Source: DASUKM01 sp036278735 | Lineage (GTDB): Bacteria; Acidobacteriota; Vicinamibacteria; Vicinamibacterales; 2-12-FULL-66-21 | NCBI GenBank assembly: GCA_036278735.1 | Contig: DASUKM010000055.1 | Span: forward strand, 1 to 64,000 | DNA length: 64,000 bases | Reading direction: 5' to 3' | Shown here: positions 8,352-17,068 of the stretch, one piece after another | Layout of the letters: the number at the start of each line of letters is the position of its first letter | Position numbering within the stretch: the stretch's first letter is position 1 | Program-made: the position numbers and the translations under genes | The notes under the pieces: generated by a model | Seen by the model: only the letters and a program-made list of their open reading frames with translations | The model's database searches: none | Told to the model about the DNA's origin: nothing

Positions 8352-9941
8352 TTAGAGAGCCATCACGTCGAATTGCTCGTGATGCAGGTGCACGTCGGGG
8401 CGGATCGTAATCGGCTTGCCCAGCGCCTCGCGTAAATCCCGCATCACGGCGCTCTCTTCTTCTTTCAGCGCCCGGGCGATGTCGGGATTCACGCGCAGCA
8501 TCACCCCTTCGCCGTCGAGGTCCTGGCCGACCTTCTTCAGCTCCGCCAGAATTTCGCCGCAGATGGTGGCGCTCGACTTGATCGAGCCCGAGCCGGAGCA
8601 GTACGGGCACGGCTCGGTGAGCTGCCGCTCGAGGCTCTGCTTCACGCGCTTCCGCGTGACGATCACGAGGCCGAAATCGGAGACCTGCAGGGCCTTCGAC
8701 GGCGAGCGATCCTTGCGCAGCTCCTTCTCGACTTCCTGGAAGATCTTCTGGCGGTTCTTCTTCTCCTCCATGTCGATCAGGTCGAGGACGATGATGCCGC
8801 CGAGGTCGCGCAGCCGGATCTGCCGGACGATTTCCTTGACGGCCTCGAGGTTCGTCTTGACGATCGTGTCCTCGAGGCGGCCGGTGCGCTTCCCGACGTA
8901 GCGCCCCGTGTTGACGTCGATGGCGACGAGCGCCTCGGTCGGGTTGATGACGAGGTAGCCGCCCGATTTGAGCCAGACCTTGCTGCGCAGCGCCTTGTCG
9001 ATTTCCGCCTGAACGCCGTACTCCTCGAAGATCGGGAACTCCTTCGTGTACCGCTTCACGCGCGGGAGCAGCGCGGGCATGATGCGCTCCACGAGCGCGA
9101 CCACGCGCCGGTGCTCCGGTTCGCTGTCGATCCGGATCGCGCTGAAGTCGTCGGTCAGCAGATCGCGCAGCAGCTTGGTGACGAGGCTCTGTTCCTGGAA
9201 CAGGAGGGCCGGCGGGCGGCGCGCCTCCATGCGCTGGCGGATGTCGGTCCAGACCTGATGGAAGTAGGACAGATCGTTGACGATGTCCCCCTCCGATCGG
9301 CCCGCGGCGGCCGTCCGGATGATGACGCCGCCGGTGAACCCGTGCGTCTCGCGAAACTGCCGGACGATGCCGCGCAGCCGCGCACGCTCCTCGCGCGATT
9401 CGATCTTGCGCGATACGCCGACGTGGTCGACCGTCGGCATGAACACCAGAAACCGCCCGGGCATCGTCACGTGTGAGGTGACGCGCGCCCCTTTCGTGCC
9501 GAGCGGTTCCTTGACGACCTGCACGAGGACCTCCTGCCCTTCCGCGAGGAGATCCTCGATCTTCTGGCCGGGAGGCTTTGCCCCGCCCGCCGGCGCCCGG
9601 CGCTCGGGGCCGTTCGCCGACACGGCCCCTTCCTCGAGCTCTTTTCCGTCTTCTGTCTTCTGGCTTCTGTCTTCGTCTTCGTCGTCTCCCGCGAGGCGCT
9701 CGAACTCCTCGACGGTGTTGACGACCTCAGTGACGTACAGGAAGGCGTCGCGCGCGAGGCCGATGTCGACGAACGAGGACTGCATCCCCGGCAGGACTTT
9801 CGACACGCGTCCCTTGTAGATGTTGCCGACGACGCCCCGCTGCCGTTCGCGCTCGATGAAGACCTCGACGACCTGGTCCTCCTCGAGAATGGCGACCCGC
9901 GTCTCGAGGTCGCCCGTGGAGATGATCATCTCCTTGTTCAT
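8352..9941 (-). CDS. rng: Ribonuclease G/E family endoribonuclease
   Basis: A 529-residue RNase E/G-type enzyme that cuts single-stranded RNA 5'-end-dependently (rRNA 16S 5' maturation, mRNA decay). It has an N-terminal S1 domain, then the RNase H-like/DNase I-like catalytic core with AIDVNTG (catalytic Asp about residue 340) and VLDLIDME, and the zinc-link CPYC near 447. ATG 9941 (MNKEMIIS) fits RNase G starts. The S1 domain carries an acidic insertion of about 45 residues (DDEDEDRSQKTEDG and on) partly encoded by a CAGAAGA heptamer array. It is the last gene of the rod-shape operon, as in E. coli where rng follows mreBCD. Confidence 0.93.
   Translation of the reverse strand: MNKEMIISTGDLETRVAILEEDQVVEVFIERERQRGVVGNIYKGRVSKVLPGMQSSFVDIGLARDAFLYVTEVVNTVEEFERLAGDDEDEDRSQKTEDGKELEEGAVSANGPERRAPAGGAKPPGQKIEDLLAEGQEVLVQVVKEPLGTKGARVTSHVTMPGRFLVFMPTVDHVGVSRKIESREERARLRGIVRQFRETHGFTGGVIIRTAAAGRSEGDIVNDLSYFHQVWTDIRQRMEARRPPALLFQEQSLVTKLLRDLLTDDFSAIRIDSEPEHRRVVALVERIMPALLPRVKRYTKEFPIFEEYGVQAEIDKALRSKVWLKSGGYLVINPTEALVAIDVNTGRYVGKRTGRLEDTIVKTNLEAVKEIVRQIRLRDLGGIIVLDLIDMEEKKNRQKIFQEVEKELRKDRSPSKALQVSDFGLVIVTRKRVKQSLERQLTEPCPYCSGSGSIKSSATICGEILAELKKVGQDLDGEGVMLRVNPDIARALKEEESAVMRDLREALGKPITIRPDVHLHHEQFDVMAL
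9648..9684 (-). repeat. Heptamer array CAGAAGA inside rng
   Basis: On the coding strand the units are CAGAAGC/CAGAAGA with 7-bp period (TCTTCTG at 9649 and 9656, GCTTCTG at 9663, then TCTTCG) inside the S1 domain, encoding part of an acidic loop. The class is the same as the intergenic heptamer arrays. Confidence 0.8.
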
Positions 9942-10086
9942 GGATACTCCGCTTGCGGGCTCGCGCGAGGGGGGCGGCCGCGGCGTCGCGCGCCGCCGGC
10001 CGCGCGGCATGCCGCCGCGCGAACGCCCACGCCATCACCGCGATTACGATCCCGATCACGCCAGCCATGGAAAACATGACGTTCGT

Positions 10087-11193
10087 TCAGTTGGTGAATC
10101 GCCGCATCCGCACGTTGAGGATGAGGCCGAAACCGGCGAGCGTCGCGATGAGGGACGAGCCGCCGTAGCTCATGAGCGGCAGCGTGATCCCCTTGACCGG
10201 CGCCAGGCCGGCCGACATCGTGACGTTGTAGAGCGTTTGAAACGCAAACCCCGAGATGATGCCTCCCACCAGATACGCGCCCACGCGGTCCTTGGCCAGT
10301 CGGGCCGCCTCGAGCGAACGCAGAATGACGAACAGATACAGGCCGAGCACGGCGAGCACGCCGATGAACCCCTGCTCCTCCGCCAGAACCGAGAAAATGA
10401 AATCGTTGTGCGCGACCGGCAGGAACTTGTACTGCCCCTGCGTCCCGTTCATGAAGCCCTTGCCGGTCAGGCCGCCGGACCCGACGGTGATCCGCGCCTG
10501 GATGGTCTGGTAGCCGGCGCCGCGCGGATCCTGTTGCGGGTCGAGGAACGTCTGGATGCGCTGCCGCTGGTAATCCTTGAGGCCGTACGTCCACGCGATC
10601 GGCGCCAGCAGCACCGCGATGAGCGCGAACACGCCGAGCAGGCGCAGCCGCAGCCCGGCGAGGAACGCGACCCCGACGAACACGGGAATGAGCGTGACCG
10701 CCGTCCCCAGGTCCGGCTGTTTCGCGATGAGCAGCAGCGGCAGCACCGTGAAGCCGCCGGCAATGACCAGGTCGCCGGTATTCCGCGCGCCGCGGCGATT
10801 CTCGCCGAAGAACATCGCCAGGATCAGCGCGACGCCGATCCGGCCGAACTCCGACGGCTGCAGGTGGAACGGCCCGATCGGGATCCACCGCTGCCCCCCC
10901 ATCTGCGTGACCCCCTTGACCAGCACGAACAGGAGCAGCAGGACGAGCGCGCCCCAGAGGAGCAGCGAATGCTCCGCCAGCATCCGGTAGTCGAGCATGA
11001 GGCACACGAGCAGCGCGACGAGGCCGATCGCCAGCGCGTAGCCCTGCGTCCACACCTGGGACCCGGGATGCCCGCCGCCCGGCAGCGGCACGTACGTCGT
11101 GCTGTAGATCATGGCGAGCCCGACGCCGCAGAGCAGCAGGATCGCCCCGAGCAGCAGCCAGTCGACGTGGAAGAACAGCCGTCGTTCGAACAT
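10087..11193 (-). CDS. rodA: Rod-shape SEDS glycosyltransferase RodA
   Basis: A 368-residue polytopic SEDS protein (about ten membrane helices) that polymerises lipid II glycan strands in the elongasome together with PBP2. Diagnostic stretches are WIPIGPFHLQPSEFGRI, KQPDLGTA, AHNDFIFSVLAEEQGF and the C-terminal LPLMSYGGSSL. ATG at 11193 lies two bases after the stop of mrdA, giving translationally coupled genes. The length is normal for RodA. The roughly 145 bases to rng contain no clear gene. Confidence 0.95.
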   Translation of the reverse strand: MFERRLFFHVDWLLLGAILLLCGVGLAMIYSTTYVPLPGGGHPGSQVWTQGYALAIGLVALLVCLMLDYRMLAEHSLLLWGALVLLLLFVLVKGVTQMGGQRWIPIGPFHLQPSEFGRIGVALILAMFFGENRRGARNTGDLVIAGGFTVLPLLLIAKQPDLGTAVTLIPVFVGVAFLAGLRLRLLGVFALIAVLLAPIAWTYGLKDYQRQRIQTFLDPQQDPRGAGYQTIQARITVGSGGLTGKGFMNGTQGQYKFLPVAHNDFIFSVLAEEQGFIGVLAVLGLYLFVILRSLEAARLAKDRVGAYLVGGIISGFAFQTLYNVTMSAGLAPVKGITLPLMSYGGSSLIATLAGFGLILNVRMRRFTN

Positions 11194-11195
11194 CG

Positions 11196-13118
11196 TCAGT
11201 GCCTTTCGGCCGAGACCTCCCGGTGCGCGTAGGGATCCGCGTAATCGATGCGCAGATCCTCGTGCGTCGGCGGCGGCGGCAGCGGCTTCCCGTCGAGTTT
11301 CGCGAAATACGTCGCGAGAATATGGTGCGCGACACGCGCGGCGTTGCCGCCATGAATGCCGTGCTCCAGGAAGACGACCCCCGCGATCGTCGGGTGGTCG
11401 CGCGGGGCGAAGAAGACGAACCATCCATGGTCGCGCAGGTTTTCCTTCGAGCCCGCGCGCAGCGCGGCGAGCCGCCCCCGATTCGAGATCACCTGCGCGC
11501 TGCCGGTCTTGCCCGCCACGTCATGGCCTGGAATCGCCGCGGTCCGGCCCGTCGCGCTCGGGTCCGTACCGTTGACCACCATCCACAAGCCGTCGCGGAT
11601 CGCCTGGAGCTTCACGGGATTGATGTCGACCTTCGACTGCGGCGGCGGCGGGGGCACCGGCTTCCATCCGGTCCCGTCGTCCACCGCCTTGAGCAGGTGC
11701 GGGGTCACGCGGGTGCCGCCGTTGGCCAGCGTGGCCATGTAGACGGCCATCGACACCGGCGTCACGGAAACCGCCCCCTGGCCGATCCCGACCGAGATCG
11801 TCTCGCCGGCGTACCACTTCTCGTGCTGCGTCCGGAGCTTCCACTCCGTGGAGGGCACCAGCCCCTGCAGCTCGTTGGGGAGATCGATCCCGCTCTTGAC
11901 GCCGATGCCGAGCAGCGTCGCCCATTTGTTGATCTTGTCGACCCCGAGCATGTTGGCGACGGTGTAGAAGTAGACGTCGCACGACTGCTCGATCGCGTGC
12001 CGCAGGTCGATCCAACCGTGGCCCGGGTGCTTCCAGCACGCGAAGGTGTGGCCGTAGAAGGTCGCATGCCCCGGGCAGAACACCTTGAAGTCGGGGGTGA
12101 TGACCCCTTCTTCGAGCCCCGCGAGCGCGACGGCCATCTTGAAGGTGGACCCCGGCGAGTAGCGCCCCTGGATCGCGCGGTCCTGCAGCGGATGCAGCGG
12201 GTCGGTGTTGAGCGCGTTCCAGGTCGCGCGATCGATGCCCCCCGCGAAGTCGTTCGGATCGTAAGCCGGACGGCTCGTGAATCCCAGCACCTCGCCCGTA
12301 TTCGGCTCGAGCACGACCGCCGCGCCGTTGAAGCCGGCGGCGTCGAAGGCATCCTCGATCGACTTCTGGATGTCGGCGTCGATCGTGAGCTGAAGACGCT
12401 TGCCCTCGATCGGATCCTGCTTGCCGAGCGCCTCGACCTCGCGTCCCACGCTGTTGACCACGACCGTCTTGCTGCCTTCCTGCCCCATCAGCAGCCGGTT
12501 GTAGGCCTCCTCGACCCCCGCCTGTCCGACGATCGCGCCCGGTTCGATCCCCTGATAGTCGGGGCGCGCCAGCTCCCGCTCGGTGACCTCGCCGACGTAG
12601 CCGAACAGATGAGCGGCCATGTCGCTGCCCGGATAGTGCCGCGTGGGCACCTCCTGATAGATGATGCCGGGCAGCTCCCACCGCCGCGTCCAGACCGCAA
12701 TCACCTGCTGCCGCGTCGCGTTTTCGATCAGCACGATGGGCCGATAGCTGGGATCGTGGCGCCGGCGCGCGAACGTCTCGCGCAGCTCCGCCTCGTCGAC
12801 CCCCGTGGCCTTCGCCAGGCCGTGCAGCGTCGCGTCGATGTCCTTCGCCTGCTCGCGCACGAGCGCGATGTTGAACGTGTTCTGGTTCTGAACGAGGATC
12901 CGCCCGTACCGATCGAACAGCACTCCCCGGGGCGCCGGCAGCGGCAGCGTGCGCAGCCGGTTGTTCTCGGCCATTTCGGCGAATTTCGTGTGCTGCGCAA
13001 TCTGGAAGATCCAGAACGCCACCGCCAGGGCGGCAAACGCGATCGCGACGATGTACTGAATGGACGACAGCCGCAGCCCGAGGCTGCGTCGGTCGTCTGG
13101 CAGGAGGTTGGTCGACAT
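11196..13118 (-). CDS. mrdA: Penicillin-binding protein 2 (elongasome transpeptidase)
   Basis: A 640-residue class B PBP. One N-terminal membrane anchor (about residues 20-42) precedes the PBP dimerisation/pedestal domain and the transpeptidase domain. Catalytic motifs are SPGSTFKM (SxxK serine about 320), EQSCDVYF (the S-x-N-type motif appears as SCD, usual in PBP2) and AGKTGSAQV (KTG about 537). It cross-links peptidoglycan made by RodA during side-wall growth. The Pro-rich segment PPPPPPQ around residue 490 and the C-terminal extension are not conserved features. Between it and mreD lies a 7-unit heptamer array. Confidence 0.95.
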   Translation of the reverse strand: MSTNLLPDDRRSLGLRLSSIQYIVAIAFAALAVAFWIFQIAQHTKFAEMAENNRLRTLPLPAPRGVLFDRYGRILVQNQNTFNIALVREQAKDIDATLHGLAKATGVDEAELRETFARRRHDPSYRPIVLIENATRQQVIAVWTRRWELPGIIYQEVPTRHYPGSDMAAHLFGYVGEVTERELARPDYQGIEPGAIVGQAGVEEAYNRLLMGQEGSKTVVVNSVGREVEALGKQDPIEGKRLQLTIDADIQKSIEDAFDAAGFNGAAVVLEPNTGEVLGFTSRPAYDPNDFAGGIDRATWNALNTDPLHPLQDRAIQGRYSPGSTFKMAVALAGLEEGVITPDFKVFCPGHATFYGHTFACWKHPGHGWIDLRHAIEQSCDVYFYTVANMLGVDKINKWATLLGIGVKSGIDLPNELQGLVPSTEWKLRTQHEKWYAGETISVGIGQGAVSVTPVSMAVYMATLANGGTRVTPHLLKAVDDGTGWKPVPPPPPQSKVDINPVKLQAIRDGLWMVVNGTDPSATGRTAAIPGHDVAGKTGSAQVISNRGRLAALRAGSKENLRDHGWFVFFAPRDHPTIAGVVFLEHGIHGGNAARVAHHILATYFAKLDGKPLPPPPTHEDLRIDYADPYAHREVSAERH

Positions 13119-13167
13119 CCTAAAGCCTAAAGCCCAAAGCCTAACGCCTAACGTCTAACGCCTAAAA
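13119..13167 (-). repeat. Heptamer array CCTAAAG/CCTAACG between mrdA and mreD
   Basis: Seven 7-bp units on the + strand (cctaaag, cctaaag, cccaaag, cctaacg, cctaacg, tctaacg, cctaaaa) from 13119. On the transcribed strand these read TTTAGGC-type units; the TAG stop of mreD (13162-13164) lies within the last one. It is the reverse complement of the array family at 4667. Confidence 0.92.
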
Positions 13168-13680
13168 CCGCCGTTTGCTGAAGCTCGCCCTGCGCATCCG
13201 CCGGCGCGCCAGCATCTCGGGCCCGTGCTCCACGATCACGAAGGCCGCGACGCCGACGACCCCGTTCACGAGCGCCTGCACCAGCACCGCCGAGTACTGC
13301 GGCGCGAACGCGTGCGACTCGACGAGCGCGAAAATCGCCTGGAACACCAGCTCGTGCACCACCGTCGCCGCCACGAACATCGCGAACCGCGGCAGCGTCT
13401 GCGAGACGATGAACTGCGCCCCGAGCACGCCGACGAGAAACCCCACCAGCGTCTTCGACAGCCCGCCGATCCCGACGATGCCGCCGGCCAGCGCGTCCTG
13501 CGCCAGCCCGCCGGCCGCCCCGGCGAGCAGCCCGGTCACGGGTCCGAACGCCAGCGCCACGTACACCACCACCACCAGGACCAGATTGACGGCGACGTGG
13601 CCGCCCGTCAGCAACCCGGCGATCGTCGTCTGCAGCGCGAGCGCGCAGACGAGCGCGACGAAGACCGCCGCCGTCTTCAC
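13162..13680 (-). CDS. mreD: Rod-shape determining protein MreD
   Basis: A 172-residue inner-membrane protein with five to six helices (hydrophobic from residue 4 to about 150), no catalytic residues, and the GxxAGLAQD-like element (GAAGGLAQDALAGG) typical of MreD. It joins MreB and MreC in the elongasome. Its start overlaps the mreC stop by four bases (ATGA). The C-terminal basic tail (RRRMRRASFSKRRF) ends in a heptamer array. Confidence 0.9.
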   Translation of the reverse strand: MKTAAVFVALVCALALQTTIAGLLTGGHVAVNLVLVVVVYVALAFGPVTGLLAGAAGGLAQDALAGGIVGIGGLSKTLVGFLVGVLGAQFIVSQTLPRFAMFVAATVVHELVFQAIFALVESHAFAPQYSAVLVQALVNGVVGVAAFVIVEHGPEMLARRRMRRASFSKRRF

Positions 13681-14522
13681 TGACCTCCCTCGTCGGGCGC
13701 GGCCGGCCGCGGCGGCACGAGCACGACGAGTGCGTCCTCGAGGCTCGAGAAGTCGACCGCCGGCCGGACGGCAATCGATCGATACAGACCGCTGCCGCGA
13801 TCCGACCGCTCGACCGTGCCGATCAGGAAGCCCTTCGGATAGATGCCGTCCACGCCCGACGTGACGACGGCGTCCCCCGGCTTCACGTCCGCGAGGTTCG
13901 ACACCAGATCCATCTGCAGCGGCGGGTCGCCATCTTCGCCAATCACCATCCCGCCGGCCCGCGTCCGCTCCGCCAGCGCGCCGGCCGCGGCGTTGCGATC
14001 GATCACGAGTTGCACGCGCGCGGCATGCCGGGCGGTCGGACCGACCACCCGGCCGACGATGCCCGCGGGCGCGATGACGGCCATGTCGGCCTGCACGCCG
14101 TCGGCGCTGCCGCGGTTGATGGTAATCGTCAGCATGCCCGGGTTCGGGTTGCCGGCGATCACCTCGGCCGCCAGCGTCGGCAGGTTCGTGCGGGTGCGCA
14201 GATCGAGCAGCGCCTCGAGGCGCGCGGCACGCGAGGCGAGCGCGCGCTGTTCCTGCAGCTTGACGCGCAGATCCGCGACGGTGGTGGTCAGCGCCGCGTT
14301 CTCGGCCCGCACGCCCCAGAGCGCGACGTAATCGTCCCAGGTGCCGCGGCCGGCATCGATCACCGCCGCCGCCCCCCGCTCGATCCGGGAGAAGACTTCG
14401 AAGGTGACGAGCGACAGCACGCGAACGCCCGACTTCGACTGGACCTGCGCCGACACCAGGATCACCTGCCCGACCATCAGGCCGAGAAAGAGCCAGCCGG
14501 TGCGCTTATGGACGTCGAGCAT
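13677..14522 (-). CDS. mreC: Rod-shape determining protein MreC
   Basis: A 281-residue bitopic protein. One membrane helix (about residues 9-28) is followed by a coiled coil (about 60-110) and the double beta-barrel periplasmic domain, with GVVG-like segments (APAGIVGRVVGPTARHAARVQL) and the ending FSSLEDALVVLVPP. It links MreB filaments to PBP2 and activates it. Directly downstream of mreB; the 73-base spacer contains GGTTCAG heptamers. Confidence 0.93.
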   Translation of the reverse strand: MLDVHKRTGWLFLGLMVGQVILVSAQVQSKSGVRVLSLVTFEVFSRIERGAAAVIDAGRGTWDDYVALWGVRAENAALTTTVADLRVKLQEQRALASRAARLEALLDLRTRTNLPTLAAEVIAGNPNPGMLTITINRGSADGVQADMAVIAPAGIVGRVVGPTARHAARVQLVIDRNAAAGALAERTRAGGMVIGEDGDPPLQMDLVSNLADVKPGDAVVTSGVDGIYPKGFLIGTVERSDRGSGLYRSIAVRPAVDFSSLEDALVVLVPPRPAAPDEGGQ

Positions 14523-14543
14523 GACGGGAAACGGGTCGTTCGG

Positions 14544-14564
14544 GGTTCAGGGTTCCGGGTTCAG
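14544..14564 (-). repeat. Short heptamer array GGTTCAG/GGTTCCG between mreB and mreC
   Basis: Three consecutive 7-bp units (14544, 14551, 14558) followed by a partial inverted copy near 14577-14592 (GGAACCCTGAACC), so the transcript could fold into a hairpin in the mreB-mreC spacer. Confidence 0.7.
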
Positions 14565-14595
14565 AGTCGGGTTCCCCCGGAACCCTGAACCTCCG

Positions 14596-15621
14596 CTAAT
14601 CGATCGAAATCTTCCGCAACAAATTGAAGTCCGACAGCATCTTGCCGGCGCCGAGGACGACCGACGAGAGCGGGTCTTCCGCCATCGCGAGCGGCAGTCC
14701 CGTTTCCTCGCGCAGGCGCTTGTCGAGGTTCTTGAGCAGCGAGCCGCCGCCGGTCAGGACGATCCCCCTGTCTACGATATCGGCCGATAGCTCCGGCGGC
14801 GTGCGCTCGAGCGCCACCCGGACGGCGTCGACGATGACGTTGACCGTCTCGGCCAGCGACTCCCGAATCTCCTCGTCGGTGATGGTGATCGTCTTCGGCA
14901 CCCCCTCGATCAGGTGGCGTCCCTTGATCTCCATCGTCATCCGGTCCTCGAGGGGATAGGCCGAGCCGACCTCCATCTTGATCGCTTCGGCCGTCCGCTC
15001 GCCGATCAGCAGGTTGTACGTCTTCTTGATGTACTGGATGATCGCGTCGTCCATCTCGTTGCCGGCGACCCGCACCGCCTTGCTGTAGACGATGCCCGCC
15101 AGCGAGATGACGGCGATGTCGGTCGTGCCGCCGCCGATGTCCACGATCATGTTGCCCGACGGCTCCGTGATGGGCATGCCCGCGCCGATCGCGGCCGCCA
15201 TCGCTTCCTCGACGAGATACACCTCGCTGGCTTTCGCGCGGTACGCGCTGTCCTTGACCGCGCGCTTCTCGACCTGCGTAATTTCGGAGGGGACCCCGAT
15301 GACGATCCGCGGCCGCACCCAGACGTTCCGGTTGTGCGCCTTCTTGATGAAGTAGGTCAGCATCTTCTCGGTGACCTCGAAGTCGGCGATGACGCCGTCC
15401 TTCATCGGCTTGATCGCGACGATGTTGCCCGGCGTGCGGCCGAGCATCTCCTTGGCGTCGCGCCCGACCGCCTCGATCCGGCCGTTCACCTTGTTGATGG
15501 CGACGATCGACGGCTCGTTGACCACGATGCCCTTCCCGCGCGCGTAGACGCAGGTGTTGGCGGTGCCGAGGTCGATCGCGAGATCGCTCGAGAAGAGGGA
15601 GAACAGAGAACGCAGACTCAA
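14596..15621 (-). CDS. mreB: Rod-shape determining actin homologue MreB
   Basis: A 341-residue bacterial actin that forms membrane-bound filaments guiding cell-wall elongation. Nucleotide-binding phosphate 1 (AIDLGTANTCVYARG), phosphate 2 (IVDIGGGTTDIAVIS) and adenosine motif (IVLTGGGSLLKNLD) are complete. The start is a TTG at 15621 with GAGGAG just upstream; an ATG start would remove the membrane-binding N-terminus. The gene lies 57 bases behind a diguanylate cyclase gene on the same strand. Confidence 0.96.
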   Translation of the reverse strand: MSLRSLFSLFSSDLAIDLGTANTCVYARGKGIVVNEPSIVAINKVNGRIEAVGRDAKEMLGRTPGNIVAIKPMKDGVIADFEVTEKMLTYFIKKAHNRNVWVRPRIVIGVPSEITQVEKRAVKDSAYRAKASEVYLVEEAMAAAIGAGMPITEPSGNMIVDIGGGTTDIAVISLAGIVYSKAVRVAGNEMDDAIIQYIKKTYNLLIGERTAEAIKMEVGSAYPLEDRMTMEIKGRHLIEGVPKTITITDEEIRESLAETVNVIVDAVRVALERTPPELSADIVDRGIVLTGGGSLLKNLDKRLREETGLPLAMAEDPLSSVVLGAGKMLSDFNLLRKISID

Positions 15622-15678
15622 CGATGGCTCCTCGCGCTGGCTGCCGATGCTGGAGGCGTGGCGGCGGACACGAGTCGC

Positions 15679-16707
15679 TCAGGCTCCCGCCACGCAGATG
15701 CCGTTCTTGCCGCGATCCTTGACGGCGTACATCGCCTCGTCGGCCGCCTGAATCAGGCCTTCGGCCGAGGCGGCCACGTCGGGCAGCGTCGCGACGCCGA
15801 CCGACGCGGTCAGATGGATATCGAGGCCGTCGTCGTGCAGAAACGCGTGCGCGGCGATGCGGTCGCGGATGCGCTCTCCCACGGCGAAGGCGCCGTCGCT
15901 GCCCGTGTCGGGCAGCACGAGCGCGAATTCGTCGCCGCCGAACCGCGCGACCACGTCGGTTTCGCGCGCGCTCAGGCGGATCACGCCGGCGGCGTCGACC
16001 AGCGCGCGGCTGCCGTACAAATGGCCGTGGGTGTCGTTGATCGACTTGAAGCCGTCGAGGTCGATGAACAGCAGCGACAACGGGCGGCCGTTGCGGGAGG
16101 CGCGCTTCGTTTCGCGGCGCAGCACCTGCGAGAGGTACCGCGAGTTGTACAACTGCGTCAGATCGTCGGTGACCGACAGTGCCTCGGCGCGCTGGACGCG
16201 CAGGGCGTTGTCGAGCGCGAAGGCCGCCGGCTCGAGGACCGTCTGGATGGCCGCGAGGGTGGCGGCCGGCAGCCGCGGCTCGCGCGCCGCGGGCTGCCGA
16301 TCCAGCGCGACGAGCGCGCCGATCGTCCGCGCGCGGCAGCCGAGCGGAAACGCAATCGCCGCCGCGCCAGGCGCATCCGGAAAACGCCGATCCCGCGACA
16401 GATTCATCGCGCTGCACACGTCGCCGTTGCGCATCACCCAGTGCCCCACCGCCTGCGCACCCGGTTCGAGCGTCGGCGTCAGCGCCCGCGACGCGAGCGC
16501 GCGCGTGCGTCCCGCGTCGTCAATCGCCACGAGCAGCCAGGCGGGGGCCGGCACCCAGTCGACGGCGCGATCCAGCAGCGCATCGGCCACGCGTTCGGGG
16601 TCCAGGCTCGAATTGACGGCGCGAATCATTTCCGTCAGCACATCGGCCCGGCTCAGCCGTACACGCAGGGCCGACTGGACGGGACGCAGCCGTTCCGCCA
16701 GATCCAT
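15679..16707 (-). CDS. GAF-GGDEF diguanylate cyclase
   Basis: About 342 residues from ATG 16707 (MDLAERL). A GAF-like sensory domain (about residues 30-165) is followed by a GGDEF domain making c-di-GMP from two GTP. The active-site loop FGGDEFALVLP is intact, and RETD sits five residues before it, a canonical allosteric inhibition site. No membrane helix is present, so it is cytosolic. A longer in-frame start at 16863 would add a low-complexity Arg-rich leader without homology value. It is immediately upstream of mreB and co-directional, so it is probably co-transcribed with the shape operon. Confidence 0.9.
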   Translation of the reverse strand: MDLAERLRPVQSALRVRLSRADVLTEMIRAVNSSLDPERVADALLDRAVDWVPAPAWLLVAIDDAGRTRALASRALTPTLEPGAQAVGHWVMRNGDVCSAMNLSRDRRFPDAPGAAAIAFPLGCRARTIGALVALDRQPAAREPRLPAATLAAIQTVLEPAAFALDNALRVQRAEALSVTDDLTQLYNSRYLSQVLRRETKRASRNGRPLSLLFIDLDGFKSINDTHGHLYGSRALVDAAGVIRLSARETDVVARFGGDEFALVLPDTGSDGAFAVGERIRDRIAAHAFLHDDGLDIHLTASVGVATLPDVAASAEGLIQAADEAMYAVKDRGKNGICVAGA

Positions 16708-17020
16708 TCGAGCGTTCTGCGCGGGCGAGCGCCGAGCCGCCACACGTCTGCCGGTGGCTGCCCGACGGGCGCGAGGCTGTCGGCCAGTCAGGGTCAATCG
16801 GGTCCCGGTTCCATTGAAGTGGCGGATCCCTCTAAGTGCTTCTATCCTCCGCAAATATAGCACATTGGCATCGATTTTCCGCCACGGATGTGCCTCGAAG
16901 GGCCGGCCTGCCGGGTCCGCCCATCCGCGCCGCCCGTCCCGTGCTCGACTGGAACCCCAGGGCGGCGGTCCCCGCCCCCGCCCGCCCCGCGATGCCCTCC
17001 ACGTTCAGGGATCCGTGTGG

Positions 17021-17026
17021 CATAAT
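17021..17026 (+). promoter_or_regulatory. Putative -10 box CATAAT upstream of the foldase gene
   Basis: CATAAT followed by TGAA, 42 bases before the foldase ATG. No good -35 is seen. The roughly 360-base divergent spacer 16708-17068 holds no other recognisable feature apart from an AT-rich patch near 16850-16880. Confidence 0.35.
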
Positions 17027-17068
17027 TGAACTTTTCCCCGTCAGTTTTCGCGAGGACGTGAACACCCC

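Noticed and set aside
9727..10077. Small membrane-like frame starting MFSMAGVIGIVIAVMAW between rodA and rng
   Set aside because: Most of it overlaps the S1 domain of RNase G in another frame. Only the first 23 residues look like a helix; kept as unlikely.
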